Shown here: positions 35,906-44,480 of the stretch, in pieces
How the letters are laid out: the number at the start of each line of letters is the position of its first letter
How positions within the stretch are numbered: position 1 is the stretch's first letter
NCBI GenBank assembly: GCA_964649745.1
Contig: CAZYQI010000021.1
Location: forward strand, 1-63,992
Reading direction: 5' to 3'
From: CAZEHS01 sp964649745
GTDB taxonomy: Bacteria; Bacillota; Clostridia; Peptostreptococcales; Acidaminobacteraceae
DNA: 63,992 bases
The notes under the pieces: generated by a model
Databases searched by the model: none
Told to the model about the DNA's origin: nothing
What the model saw: only the letters and a program-made list of their open reading frames with translations
Position numbers and translations under genes: made by a program

Positions 35906-36640
35906 TTAAAACGCCAGTATTTCCTTGAACTCCTCGGCAAAAATGTATTTTGAGAGGGTTTCCATTATATAAAAATCATCTTCCGAATCAATATCCAGCA
36001 CATAGGTGTCCGTCATTTTAATAACACCGCATACTCCTTCAAAAAAAGACCGTTTAAACCTCAGCAGTGAGCTTCTCCGGTACACATATATGCTGGCGTT
36101 CATATCAAAAACAGCTGGTGCCTCTTGCCTGGATTCATATTCCGATGGACAGATAAGAGAAACCCCAGAATTCGTTTGCTGCACCATGTTGAAGTATGGG
36201 TTCCGCCGCGCCTCTGTAACAGAAAAAACCGTATCAAGCCCTGGGTTATCCTTTATGAGCATATACGCAGCTAAAATATCTTCTTTTTTTCTCAGTGGCG
36301 ATGTGATATCCAAATCAATAACACAATCATAGCTCAGATTTTGCTGTTGCTCCATCTTAACCAGCGTGTCTATAATAACTGCAGTTTTCGACACCCTGTC
36401 CCCTGCAAGCCTTTCCTCTCGGAAAACCGAAAACACCTTTTTCCCATCTGCATATGAAAGCAGTTCTGTGCTGTCGGAGTTGATAACAATGTCTGTTTGA
36501 ATTCCCGTTGCCATCTCTGTAAACAACGTTGCCGCCCTCAGTGTATATTCAATCAGCGGCTTTCCAAGAAACACTTTGTGGTTTTTTCCCTTAAGCCCCT
36601 TCGATCCTGCTCTGCCACATATGGTGATAAGTATTCTCAC
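35906..36640 (-). CDS. legF: CMP-nonulosonate cytidylyltransferase (LegF/NeuA/PtmB type)
   Basis: A 244-residue enzyme that activates the 9-carbon acid with CTP. GRAGSKGLKGKN at residues 8-19 is the signature of CMP-sialate synthetases, and DIDSEDD near 224 is a likely metal-binding cluster. The start is GTG, overlapping the upstream stop (GTGA). Exact substrate is inferred from the cluster. Confidence 0.9.
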   Translation of the reverse strand: MRILITICGRAGSKGLKGKNHKVFLGKPLIEYTLRAATLFTEMATGIQTDIVINSDSTELLSYADGKKVFSVFREERLAGDRVSKTAVIIDTLVKMEQQQNLSYDCVIDLDITSPLRKKEDILAAYMLIKDNPGLDTVFSVTEARRNPYFNMVQQTNSGVSLICPSEYESRQEAPAVFDMNASIYVYRRSSLLRFKRSFFEGVCGVIKMTDTYVLDIDSEDDFYIMETLSKYIFAEEFKEILAF

Positions 36641-37557
36641 TGCTCCCTGCCCTCCGCAACTTTAAGTACTTCCAGCGCATGTTCAATAGAGTTAATATTG
36701 GCCCTCTTTCCCTGAAGCAAATCAAAAAAATATGCCATTTCCTTCTGGTATATGCTACACTCCGGCATTCGAACAGAGCCTCCGTTCACGCGCAGAGTGC
36801 TATTCAAAAAGTCTCCTTCAATGGTTTTTGATTCTGTTATGATTTCAAACCTCCGAATCGTCTCCCGACCAAAGTAGTCCAGATGCACTTCAGCAACCCC
36901 CTGCGGGTATCGCCCTATATAGACTGCAATATCATCTGTATCAATTTCGAGTCCAGACAATTTGCCGCTAAATGAATGCACCTCTTCCGGGAATCCCATT
37001 AAGGCGATCAGATAATCCCATTCATGAATCAAATCCAGCCGTACACCACCGCCTTCGTCCTTATGTGCTGAGTATACACGCCTATAATCTGTACCCTTTC
37101 TCCAATGCGGAAGGTAGCTGGAAGTTATCGCCCTGGCAGATAGAATCTGTTCATTTCCCAGGCTTTCGATTAAACCTTCATACACGGAATGAAACCTCAA
37201 TGGAGCCGCCACATAGAACAATTTTTCCGAGGCGGTTTTCATAAACGCCAAATCTACAAGTGCAGTATGAAATACTGGCTTTTCAATAAAGAATGCCTGT
37301 CCCTGACCAATGAATCTTCTAAGTGAACTATAGTGGTTTACCGTTGGGTTACAAATGAACACCGCATCATAGTAATCCTTAACTTGATCTGCATCCGTAT
37401 AGACATGTGTCACTTCCCGTTCGTAACCCGCCATATCTGCCGGTTGTCGCTTAAGTATATGGACTTCCAAATCCGTTTTTTTAGATTCGCACAGCAAGCG
37501 CAAATTTTCGAAGTGCTTCTTTCCGACAGAACCCATTCCGATGAACAATGCTTTCAT
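36637..37557 (-). CDS. Gfo/Idh/MocA oxidoreductase (PtmF-like)
   Basis: A 306-residue oxidoreductase with GMGSVGKKH (7-15) and an intact EKP motif (FFIEKPVF), followed by a DEGGGVRLDLIHEWD segment that probably holds catalytic His and Asp. Next to legF, this matches the place of Campylobacter PtmF, implicated in making the amino sugar precursor. Its start is coupled to the small gene upstream. Confidence 0.75.
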   Translation of the reverse strand: MKALFIGMGSVGKKHFENLRLLCESKKTDLEVHILKRQPADMAGYEREVTHVYTDADQVKDYYDAVFICNPTVNHYSSLRRFIGQGQAFFIEKPVFHTALVDLAFMKTASEKLFYVAAPLRFHSVYEGLIESLGNEQILSARAITSSYLPHWRKGTDYRRVYSAHKDEGGGVRLDLIHEWDYLIALMGFPEEVHSFSGKLSGLEIDTDDIAVYIGRYPQGVAEVHLDYFGRETIRRFEIITESKTIEGDFLNSTLRVNGGSVRMPECSIYQKEMAYFFDLLQGKRANINSIEHALEVLKVAEGREQ

Positions 37558-37567
37558 ATCATGCCTC

Positions 37568-37849
37568 TCAGTGATTCAAACCGGCCGCATATTCCTTGCA
37601 CAACGTTGGTTTTATATGGTATACAAGCGCATCTGCCATCCGAACCAGATCCTTTGACTCCATTTCATTAAAAAGCATCAGCATCAGCTTGTTTTTTTTC
37701 TCCGTAGCATCTGCACCTGTTCCGAATTTCACATCAAATTCAGCAGAGAACGCCGTGCAAATCTCATAAAACACCTTCATCAGTTCATCGGGCATCTTGT
37801 GGTATATGTCGAGCGCATAGTCATCAATTTTTCTGCAGGTATCACTCAT
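37568..37849 (-). CDS. Unknown helical protein between maf and the sugar genes
   Basis: A 93-residue soluble protein, predicted mostly helical (KIDDYALDIYHKMPDELMKV..., ALVYHIKP). It overlaps the maf stop codon by 8 bases, with AAAGGA before the ATG. I do not recognise a family. Position suggests a role with Maf or flagellin glycosylation, or a chaperone-like partner. Confidence 0.7.
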   Translation of the reverse strand: MSDTCRKIDDYALDIYHKMPDELMKVFYEICTAFSAEFDVKFGTGADATEKKNKLMLMLFNEMESKDLVRMADALVYHIKPTLCKEYAAGLNH

Positions 37850-39638
37850 TGGGGGTCCTTTCTTCATTGCGCAGGTTGTTGCTATATGTTTCCAGCGATT
37901 CGATGTATAAATCCAATGATTCAATTATTTTCTCTGCCACAGGTACCATTCCTTTATAGAACCGCCGTGTGCTTACCACGAGCTTTTGCTCTGCTTCTGT
38001 ATCCAGCATTATGGGGTACGAGTGGATTTCTGTGTAATATGCAATCCATATTGGCTGAATAATGAATCGAAGCGCCTTATGCTCCGCTAGGAATTCGTCA
38101 AATCGGGTTCTGCATGTCAGCAGTACTTCCACGCGCCCCTTTTCTTTCTTTTCTGGGATTTCCTCAAGGCTTTTCTTCATCATTTCAGACAGCGAAAAGA
38201 AGTCTCGCCGCATTTGATTGAAGTACTCAATGGCGGACATCGTCAAGATTCTTGCGTTTTGAGGCTTTTGATTTTTGTATGCTTCATATACCCGCGTAAG
38301 AACATCCTTTTCTACAACACTGTCTTTAAGACTTTCCAACACTTCTGAAAGTGGTCTGTGCGACATCCCCTCGATCAAAGCGCCTCCCTCAGAAGCGTTT
38401 ATAAAGCGGGTACCGTCTGTATTGAGCATAACTTTGTTTTCCAGCCACACCCTGGCGTGCATGAAATTATCAAGGGTTTCAAGGTACTCACCATTCTGTC
38501 CGCGCACCCGCGTCGTCAGGGTTCGGTATTCTTCAATTACATCCTCTGTAAAAAATGTGCCTATACCTTCAGCATGGGTTTTTCCGTCAGTATACGCCAA
38601 GTCGACACCTACGAAAATCAACGGATCACATCCGAGTGCTTCCGCGCACGCAAACTGAACACAGGCGACATTTCCTCCTATGTCAATGCTTTCAAATCCA
38701 AGAACCCGGTTGATATCGTTAAAGAAACCATCGCCAACCCGTCCGGTAAATATTTTGCGTGTGAATTTCTCCAATGTCTCACCGCGGACAATGCTGGGGC
38801 CCATAAAAACAACATCATCCCGCGTCGGAATATTATCAAAAAATTTAGTTGTGAGCTCCACGCGTTCAACCGATGACACTACATGCGGCACAATACCGTG
38901 GTTAAGCAGTTTTTCATAAGACGCATCGGCACAAAATATGATTACCTTTTCCTGCATTGCTTTGATGACATCGAGGTTCTTGTCCAGCGACGGCCCTGCC
39001 CCAACAATCAGCGCAGGAAGTCCCTGCAATGCTTTTTTATACTGCTGAATAGGCTGACCCTGCATCAGATGAGGCCATGTATTGGTGAAGTTGTCCATGC
39101 CATGCAACGTATCCTCAACATCATTGCCATAACTTGATATTATAGTATTCAAGCGTTCAAACAATGCACCTGCAATCTTTGTGTACGAATGAGGGTGTAC
39201 ACATTTGAAATACGGCATCGAAAGAAAGACTGTATTTTTCAAATTGTATATTTTCATCATATCTCTAAAGACCCCGTCAAGGGTTGATATAATCTCCTTT
39301 TCAGAGCCCAATAATGTAACTACACGTTTGTCGGATATCAGTTCATGCGCATCTGCTTCCGTAATATCCCACAGGAGGCGATGGTCTTGTGCAATCTCAA
39401 TCAGAGTCATTGTCGAAAAGCTGGACATTTTTTTGCGGATCGCACGAATAAGCCCGCTGTACTGTACGCCAAAAACAATGTAATTGTTGTGTCGATTAAA
39501 TTCTATCGAATCCAGCACCCTCTCGATTTCCGCCTCTTCATTGATGCTGTGATATCGAAACGGTACCGCTCCATCAGCAGAAACAGAGGCCGGTGTAATG
39601 TTCCATTGCCTTGATTCATTTCTAATAAGTTCTACCAT
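37842..39638 (-). CDS. maf: Maf-type motility accessory glycosyltransferase
   Basis: A 598-residue protein of the MAF_flag10 (DUF115) family. The core is ALIVGAGPSLDKNLDVI (about 207-223) and later GNVACVQFACAEALGCDPLIFVGVDLAY (motif GNVA...LIFVGVDLAY). Maf proteins attach nonulosonic acids to Ser/Thr of flagellin. The start at 39638 is chosen because GGAG precedes it and the longer reading runs through the flagellin terminator. It lies between flagellin and the sugar genes, which fits transfer of the CMP-activated product to flagellin. Confidence 0.92.
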   Translation of the reverse strand: MVELIRNESRQWNITPASVSADGAVPFRYHSINEEAEIERVLDSIEFNRHNNYIVFGVQYSGLIRAIRKKMSSFSTMTLIEIAQDHRLLWDITEADAHELISDKRVVTLLGSEKEIISTLDGVFRDMMKIYNLKNTVFLSMPYFKCVHPHSYTKIAGALFERLNTIISSYGNDVEDTLHGMDNFTNTWPHLMQGQPIQQYKKALQGLPALIVGAGPSLDKNLDVIKAMQEKVIIFCADASYEKLLNHGIVPHVVSSVERVELTTKFFDNIPTRDDVVFMGPSIVRGETLEKFTRKIFTGRVGDGFFNDINRVLGFESIDIGGNVACVQFACAEALGCDPLIFVGVDLAYTDGKTHAEGIGTFFTEDVIEEYRTLTTRVRGQNGEYLETLDNFMHARVWLENKVMLNTDGTRFINASEGGALIEGMSHRPLSEVLESLKDSVVEKDVLTRVYEAYKNQKPQNARILTMSAIEYFNQMRRDFFSLSEMMKKSLEEIPEKKEKGRVEVLLTCRTRFDEFLAEHKALRFIIQPIWIAYYTEIHSYPIMLDTEAEQKLVVSTRRFYKGMVPVAEKIIESLDLYIESLETYSNNLRNEERTPNE

Positions 39639-39660
39639 GCCTGTCTCCATTCGATATTTT

Positions 39661-39692
39661 GTAAAAAAGCCAGGGCGGATGCCCTGGCTTTT
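39661..39692 (-). terminator. Terminator of the flagellin gene
   Basis: Perfect 12-bp arms (39665-39676 / 39681-39692), a 4-base loop and a TTTTTT run on the minus strand. Confidence 0.92.
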
Positions 39693-39705
39693 GTTTAAGC
39701 TGCTA

Positions 39706-40899
39706 CTAACGGAGAAGCTGCAACACTCCCTGCGGCGCTTGGTTGGCCTGAGCAAGCATTGCCTGGGCAGCCTGCTGAAGAATGTTGGTTTTTGTAAAGT
39801 TCATCATTTCTTTCGCCATATCTACATCTCGAATACGGCTTTCGGACGCCTGCAGGTTTTCTGCAGATGTATCGAGGTTTTTGATGGTGTGTTCCAAACG
39901 GTTCTGAACAGCACCAAGGGATGCACGTTGGTGAGATACTTGGGTAAGAGCATTGTTGACTGTTTCAATAGCCGTTGCTCCGCCCCATTTGCTGCTAATG
40001 TCAACTGTATTTACGCCAAGAGCTGCAGAACGCATATCGTCCATGGAGATGAACAGGCTTTGGCCCGTATTGGCACCGATCTGACCCATGATGGAATTGC
40101 TCAAATCGCTTTCTGCTGACAGCGACTTCTTAAATGTGAATGTAATACTGTCACCAACCGCCATTGCTGTCAATCCTGAAACATTCAGCGCGTTGGCAGA
40201 TGTCAGAACTGTGTTTGCGAAGGTCAGTGTGGCTGAAGCAATAGTAACAAGCGATGTGTCTGAGCCTGCAAGTTCATTACCGCTTTTACCGATAATTTTG
40301 AAATCTGCGGCGGCAAAAGCTGTATCCGTGCCGCCTGTACGTACCACAATGAATGCCCCGTTGTAGTCAGTATTGTCGCCTGCTGCAACAATCGCACTTG
40401 CCAATTCGGTAGCGCTTATTACAACGGTTGAGTTGTTGTTAAGTGCCAGTGATCCATCAATGGCCGCACGTACACCTTTTGCTGATCCATCCAAAAGTTT
40501 CTTGGTGTTGAATTCAGTCGTGTTGCCGATACGGTCCAACTCAGCTTTAAGTTGAGTAACCTCACCTTGAAGCTCAACACGGTCTGCATCGGTGTTGGTA
40601 TCACTGGCGGATTGAACTGCCAGCTCACGCATACGTTGCAGAATGCTGTGGGACTCGCTCAGTGCACCCTCAGCTGTTTGTACCAGCGAAATAGCATCTT
40701 GGGAGTTTCGGCTCGCCTGATTAAGACCTTTAATCTGCGCTCTCATTTTTTCAGAGATTGCCAGACCGGCAGCGTCATCGCCCGCACGGTTGATTCTGAG
40801 ACCGGAAGACAGTTTTTCAATGGATTTGGAGCCTTCACCTGCGTTGATTCCCAGTTGACGGTGAGTATTCATTGCCATCAGGTTGTTATTAATTCTCAT
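39706..40899 (-). CDS. hag: Flagellin
   Basis: A 397-residue filament subunit. The N-terminal D0/D1 (MRINNNLMAMNTHRQL, then SSGLRINRAGDDAAGLAISEKM) and C-terminal D1/D0 (about 310-397, ending QAPQGVLQLLR) are highly conserved. The middle (about 140-290) is variable, Ser/Thr/Ala rich, and the likely site of O-glycosylation by Maf. Transcribed from a sigma-28 promoter at 40995-41021. Its leader has several GGA motifs suited to CsrA. Confidence 0.98.
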   Translation of the reverse strand: MRINNNLMAMNTHRQLGINAGEGSKSIEKLSSGLRINRAGDDAAGLAISEKMRAQIKGLNQASRNSQDAISLVQTAEGALSESHSILQRMRELAVQSASDTNTDADRVELQGEVTQLKAELDRIGNTTEFNTKKLLDGSAKGVRAAIDGSLALNNNSTVVISATELASAIVAAGDNTDYNGAFIVVRTGGTDTAFAAADFKIIGKSGNELAGSDTSLVTIASATLTFANTVLTSANALNVSGLTAMAVGDSITFTFKKSLSAESDLSNSIMGQIGANTGQSLFISMDDMRSAALGVNTVDISSKWGGATAIETVNNALTQVSHQRASLGAVQNRLEHTIKNLDTSAENLQASESRIRDVDMAKEMMNFTKTNILQQAAQAMLAQANQAPQGVLQLLR

Positions 40900-40994
40900 A
40901 ATTCGTTCCTCCTTGAGTTTTTAAGTTGTCTGCATCCATGCATAGGCTCCGGAAACCAGATCGGCCGCTCGAGAAACCGGAGTCTCTATACATA

Positions 40995-41021
40995 TTATCG
41001 GTGCCTGTTCAGATTACTTTA
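40995..41021 (-). promoter_or_regulatory. Sigma-28 promoter of flagellin
   Basis: TAAA (41021-41018), 15 bases, ACCGATAA (41002-40995): one mismatch from consensus. The leader to the start at 40899 holds a CTCCGG/CCGGAG hairpin (40947-40952 / 40977-40982) and GGA motifs at 40948, 40935, 40910 and 40907, the last two in the ribosome site. Confidence 0.88.
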
Positions 41022-41109
41022 GAGATGTTTGAAATTATTTTTAAAATTTTTAGGAAAGATGAAACAGCTTGGTAGACAGTCGATTCTCCGTCATAAAACA
41101 AACCCATAC

Positions 41110-41544
41110 TTACAATTTAGTATACTTTTCATCCACCTTGTATTTCACGTTGTCCTGTATCAACTGCATCCCTTTGTGGTTTTTTCCGTTAATGATGATG
41201 GGGCTCAATAGATTGAAGGTCATGTCCTCTACCTTGTCTTGTATCTTAACGACGGAATAGACAGCTACATCACCGGGTTCTCTAATTTCGAGATTCTTTA
41301 AAGCCTCCTCCGGTATTTCAACTTCATAGGTCGGCCTAAGGAAGAAGGGAATGGCAACAACCAGGGCCAGATCTGGATTCTTTGTTGCCTGTAACCACAT
41401 GAACGGCACTGGATCTTCGGTGTCATAATTGTTTACCAGTAGGAATTCCTTTTCTTCCTCAAAACCGGGTAAGCCTTCATCAAATGTGATGACCTTCTCT
41501 TTTGAAACCTCAATCTCTCCAAAATTTGTTGTGTTGATAATCAT
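41110..41544 (-). CDS. fliW: Flagellar assembly factor FliW (paralogue 1)
   Basis: A 144-residue protein with the FliW pattern (FDEGLPGFEEEKEF, FMWLQ, LSPIIIN). FliW binds flagellin and antagonises CsrA. This copy is near flagellin, separated from the fliW-csrA pair by the DUF2920 gene. It shares the family framework with the copy at 43301 but is clearly diverged. The gap 41545-41789 holds no gene. Confidence 0.93.
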   Translation of the reverse strand: MIINTTNFGEIEVSKEKVITFDEGLPGFEEEKEFLLVNNYDTEDPVPFMWLQATKNPDLALVVAIPFFLRPTYEVEIPEEALKNLEIREPGDVAVYSVVKIQDKVEDMTFNLLSPIIINGKNHKGMQLIQDNVKYKVDEKYTKL

Positions 41545-41789
41545 TGTTCATTCACCTCCGAATTTTTTCGACCGCTCTTCCTATCCGTTGTCGTCATCCG
41601 TCGGGCGGCCGTATGTATTTATGCAGTTTACCTTTCGCTAGTTACCCTTTTTTTAAAAGAATAACCAAAATTCTATATGCTGAGTGATTTTCCATTGTCT
41701 CACACCGTGATGCGTACTAATAGGCAAATTGATTTCATCAAATCTGATTTTGATGTACAATATATCTGAAATCAACCTCCGGAGGACAC

Positions 41790-42965
41790 ATGGCAAACTT
41801 ATTTCGTCACAGCATTTCCGCCCCAACAGACCCTGAAACGGATATTACAACACGAGATAAATTAGATTACAATGTATTTCTCCCATCATCATTCGATTCC
41901 GGCAAACCATATGGACTGGTATTCTCCATAGCCGGCTATGGAGATCATTCCGATTCCGATTACCAAAGGGAAAAACTGTGCCCCTATCTGGCAGACAAGC
42001 ATAATTTGATTGTGGTCGGAGTCCGGTATCATAACGATATGCGCTTGCGTTTGGAAACCCTCACTGCAAACATTCCTCTAATCTGCCGCTGGTACGGTCT
42101 TGGAGCAAATCATTTCTCCGGCCTTGATGCAAGCCAATTCCTTGAATCGCTTTTTTCAATACTTTTTTCCCGGAACCTTTTCTCACTGGACCAACGCTTG
42201 GCACTGACCCAAGAAGCCTACCATCAGTATTCCTCTTTCGGCTTTCTGCCTGCCATAGATCATCTTACAGTGCTCGGAAAAATGCTCCAAGACTACTCCA
42301 TCGACCGCTCAAAGATATACGCTTTTGGCAGCTCTTATGGTGGATATATTGCCTCACTAATGTCGAAATACGCACCAAACACCTTTGCAATGATAATTGA
42401 CAACAGCGGCTTCAGCCGAATTCAGAATGCTGAGGTATTCGGAAACAAAGCCGGCGAGATATCCGGTTCCTTTCCCAAAATCATTGATGGAAAAAGGTAT
42501 GAAATCCCCTTTTCAGCAGGAACAATCTGGAGTACAAACGAGGAGTCCAAATACTATTTTTCTGACAACCACCGACGGATACGGAGTCTGATGATTGACT
42601 CCCACTGGGAAAATTCCCAAACCTGCTATTATTTTTATCATGTAGAAAATGATACAATTGCTCCAACTGATGAAAAGATGAAAGCGTTTGAAATTATTTC
42701 CAAACACAGGCTCTGCCACATGAAAATAATCACCGAAAACGACATCGATGGGGTCCTGTTCAAAGATACGACACATGCTATGGGTGCTTCGCTGCGGAAA
42801 TTATTTGACCATTCTTACGAACATTTTCAAAATATACTTCGCGAAAAAAAACCATATTCCGACTTTGATCTAACATCTTCCGTTCAATTTTCCTGTTCTG
42901 ACAGGGTCTATCACTTTAATTATTCACCCTATGATATTCATGTATCCATTCGTCCCATCCTGTAA
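41790..42965 (+). CDS. DUF2920-like alpha/beta hydrolase
   Basis: A 391-residue protein. The nucleophile motif GSSYGG lies at 180-185 (Ser182). Likely acid and base are Asp in NDTIAPTDE and His in DTTHAMG, giving a serine hydrolase triad. DUF2920 proteins occur in Campylobacter flagellar glycosylation loci (the '617 family'); I recall that link but the function is unproven. It is the only plus-strand gene in the flagellar region, with GGAGG before the ATG and its own terminator. A role in glycan editing, e.g. ester or acetyl removal, is speculative. Confidence 0.75.
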   Translation: MANLFRHSISAPTDPETDITTRDKLDYNVFLPSSFDSGKPYGLVFSIAGYGDHSDSDYQREKLCPYLADKHNLIVVGVRYHNDMRLRLETLTANIPLICRWYGLGANHFSGLDASQFLESLFSILFSRNLFSLDQRLALTQEAYHQYSSFGFLPAIDHLTVLGKMLQDYSIDRSKIYAFGSSYGGYIASLMSKYAPNTFAMIIDNSGFSRIQNAEVFGNKAGEISGSFPKIIDGKRYEIPFSAGTIWSTNEESKYYFSDNHRRIRSLMIDSHWENSQTCYYFYHVENDTIAPTDEKMKAFEIISKHRLCHMKIITENDIDGVLFKDTTHAMGASLRKLFDHSYEHFQNILREKKPYSDFDLTSSVQFSCSDRVYHFNYSPYDIHVSIRPIL

Positions 42966-42990
42966 ATTTAAATGTCTACTTGACACAACA

Positions 42991-43038
42991 AAAATCCTGC
43001 TGAATGAGTCGTATCTCCAACTCGTCTAGCAGGATTTT
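42991..43038. terminator. Convergent terminator between DUF2920 and csrA
   Basis: An 11-bp perfect stem (42991-43001 / 43028-43038, AAAATCCTGCT) with an inner GAGT/ACTC pair. Confidence 0.75.
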
Positions 43039-43058
43039 GCATTATTTCGGACTCGCGT

Positions 43059-43301
43059 TTACTCTGGCTTTTCTTTCGAATGATGCTTTAGATTTCGAAG
43101 CAAATCCATGTCTTTGGCAGATTTGGCTGCACTCCTGTTTTCTTCCTGAATTTTTTCATAGACTTCTTTCCTGTGAATTTCATAGCTTTGTGGGGCTACA
43201 ATACCCAGCCTCACGCGATTTTCTTCGATGCTGATTATCTTCAATTCAATTTCCCCGTTTATCACAATGCTTTCATCAAGCTTTCTAGATAGGATAAGCA
43301 T
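43059..43301 (-). CDS. csrA: Carbon storage regulator CsrA
   Basis: An 80-residue RNA-binding protein beginning MLILSRKLDESIVI, with RLGIVAP and the EVYEKIQEEN helix. CsrA binds GGA motifs over ribosome sites; in B. subtilis its main target is the flagellin mRNA. Start and upstream fliW stop share one base, so the two are translationally coupled. The C-terminal extension is longer than the minimal 61 residues but ordinary for Bacillota. Confidence 0.97.
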   Translation of the reverse strand: MLILSRKLDESIVINGEIELKIISIEENRVRLGIVAPQSYEIHRKEVYEKIQEENRSAAKSAKDMDLLRNLKHHSKEKPE

Positions 43302-43738
43302 TATCGATCTCCATCCTTTTCAAAAATCTTGAATTTATATGGGTACTCCTCATTGAGAATGGCCTGTCTCCCCTGCTTATTTCGGACATTCAGAATTATA
43401 GGAGACTTCAGATTAGTTGTTGTTTCCTTCACTTCCTCTGGTACAACCACCATTGTATATACAAGCGTCTCCTCTATCCCTTTTATTTCAAGTGCCGCTG
43501 TCGTCGCTTCATTCAACTGGAAATCATAATCTTCTTTGAAAAGAAATGGATTCGTAACTATAAAAACAGCCTTTTCATCATCCAACGGCTGCATCCACAG
43601 AAATGGAAACTCAGCCGTAATGGCTCCTATAAACACATAGCGCTTGCTGTCCGGAAATCCGTAAAGCCCCTCTTCAAAAATGTAAATTTCACTCTCATCC
43701 ACTTCCACTTCACCAAGATAATCGGTTTTTAAAATCAC
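43301..43738 (-). CDS. fliW: Flagellar assembly factor FliW (paralogue 2)
   Basis: A 145-residue FliW with FEEGLYGFPDSKRYVF and FLWMQPLDD; the C-terminus NLKSPIILNVRNKQGRQ matches the family. It directly precedes csrA. This is the positional equivalent of B. subtilis fliW. Free FliW sequesters CsrA and releases flagellin translation. Confidence 0.95.
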   Translation of the reverse strand: MILKTDYLGEVEVDESEIYIFEEGLYGFPDSKRYVFIGAITAEFPFLWMQPLDDEKAVFIVTNPFLFKEDYDFQLNEATTAALEIKGIEETLVYTMVVVPEEVKETTTNLKSPIILNVRNKQGRQAILNEEYPYKFKIFEKDGDR

Positions 43739-43837
43739 AATTGAACCTCCTGTTAATCTGTAGCGTCACTACAGGTAAGGTGAAACGCCCTTAATGAATT
43801 CAGAACAACCTACACAACACAACTTCAATATCCGTTT

Positions 43838-44407
43838 TCAGCCTTTAACATCCACAAATTGTGTTTCAATGCTCGACCTCTGTTTAAGGTAAATCTCCAC
43901 CGCACCCTTAGTATATCGCAAACGAACGGGTTGTGACACCGTATTGTTGGTGACTCGTCCTTCTGTAACCTTAATGTCAATTGTCCCCTCAATAACATCA
44001 ATCTTAGGACGCGAAGTGGGGATCGTTCCCATGTTAAATTCTTTATCAAATTGTTCAAATGCATTATAATACCCCTGATCGGCAATGGCATCCGTTGCAT
44101 TTGGCAAATTAGCCATTTGATTCCCCTGATCGACGATCCGACCTATACTGCTCAGCATAGCACCTTTTGACAGACTCACCATCTCAGCTGCAAGATCTGC
44201 AATTCCTTTTAACCCCGCCTCGGAAAAACACTGACTTTGATCAATTGTGATTTGAGGTAGGGTGGACTCGATATTAATCTTAGCCTGTGTTACAGACATA
44301 TCTAGAGTATACCCCGGGTTCTGAGCCTCAAGCCGCGCAGGCGTGCGGTTTACCCCTATTTGTGGCCACGTATGATTCACTTGAAGCTGTAGCACGAGGA
44401 TCACCAC
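43838..44407 (-). CDS. yviE: YviE-like DUF6470 protein
   Basis: A 189-residue protein in the place of B. subtilis yviE, between flgL and fliW. It reads as beta-rich around Gln/Ile motifs (LQLQVNHTWPQIGV, INIESTLPQITIDQS). GTG codons at 44407, 44404 and 44395 are possible starts; the last is best placed relative to GGTGG. The function is unknown. Confidence 0.75.
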   Translation of the reverse strand: MVILVLQLQVNHTWPQIGVNRTPARLEAQNPGYTLDMSVTQAKINIESTLPQITIDQSQCFSEAGLKGIADLAAEMVSLSKGAMLSSIGRIVDQGNQMANLPNATDAIADQGYYNAFEQFDKEFNMGTIPTSRPKIDVIEGTIDIKVTEGRVTNNTVSQPVRLRYTKGAVEIYLKQRSSIETQFVDVKG

Positions 44408-44480
44408 CCAAGGACTCTTTTGCCGTTTTTAGGTACTGCTTACGGTTGCAGGCTCTTCGGATATAACCAAACCATCTTGA

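Noticed and set aside
29380..39638. Pseudaminic acid cluster
   Set aside because: No PseB/PseC/PseI-specific features; PtmE-type transferase, LegB-like dehydratase and NeuC/LegG epimerase favour legionaminate.
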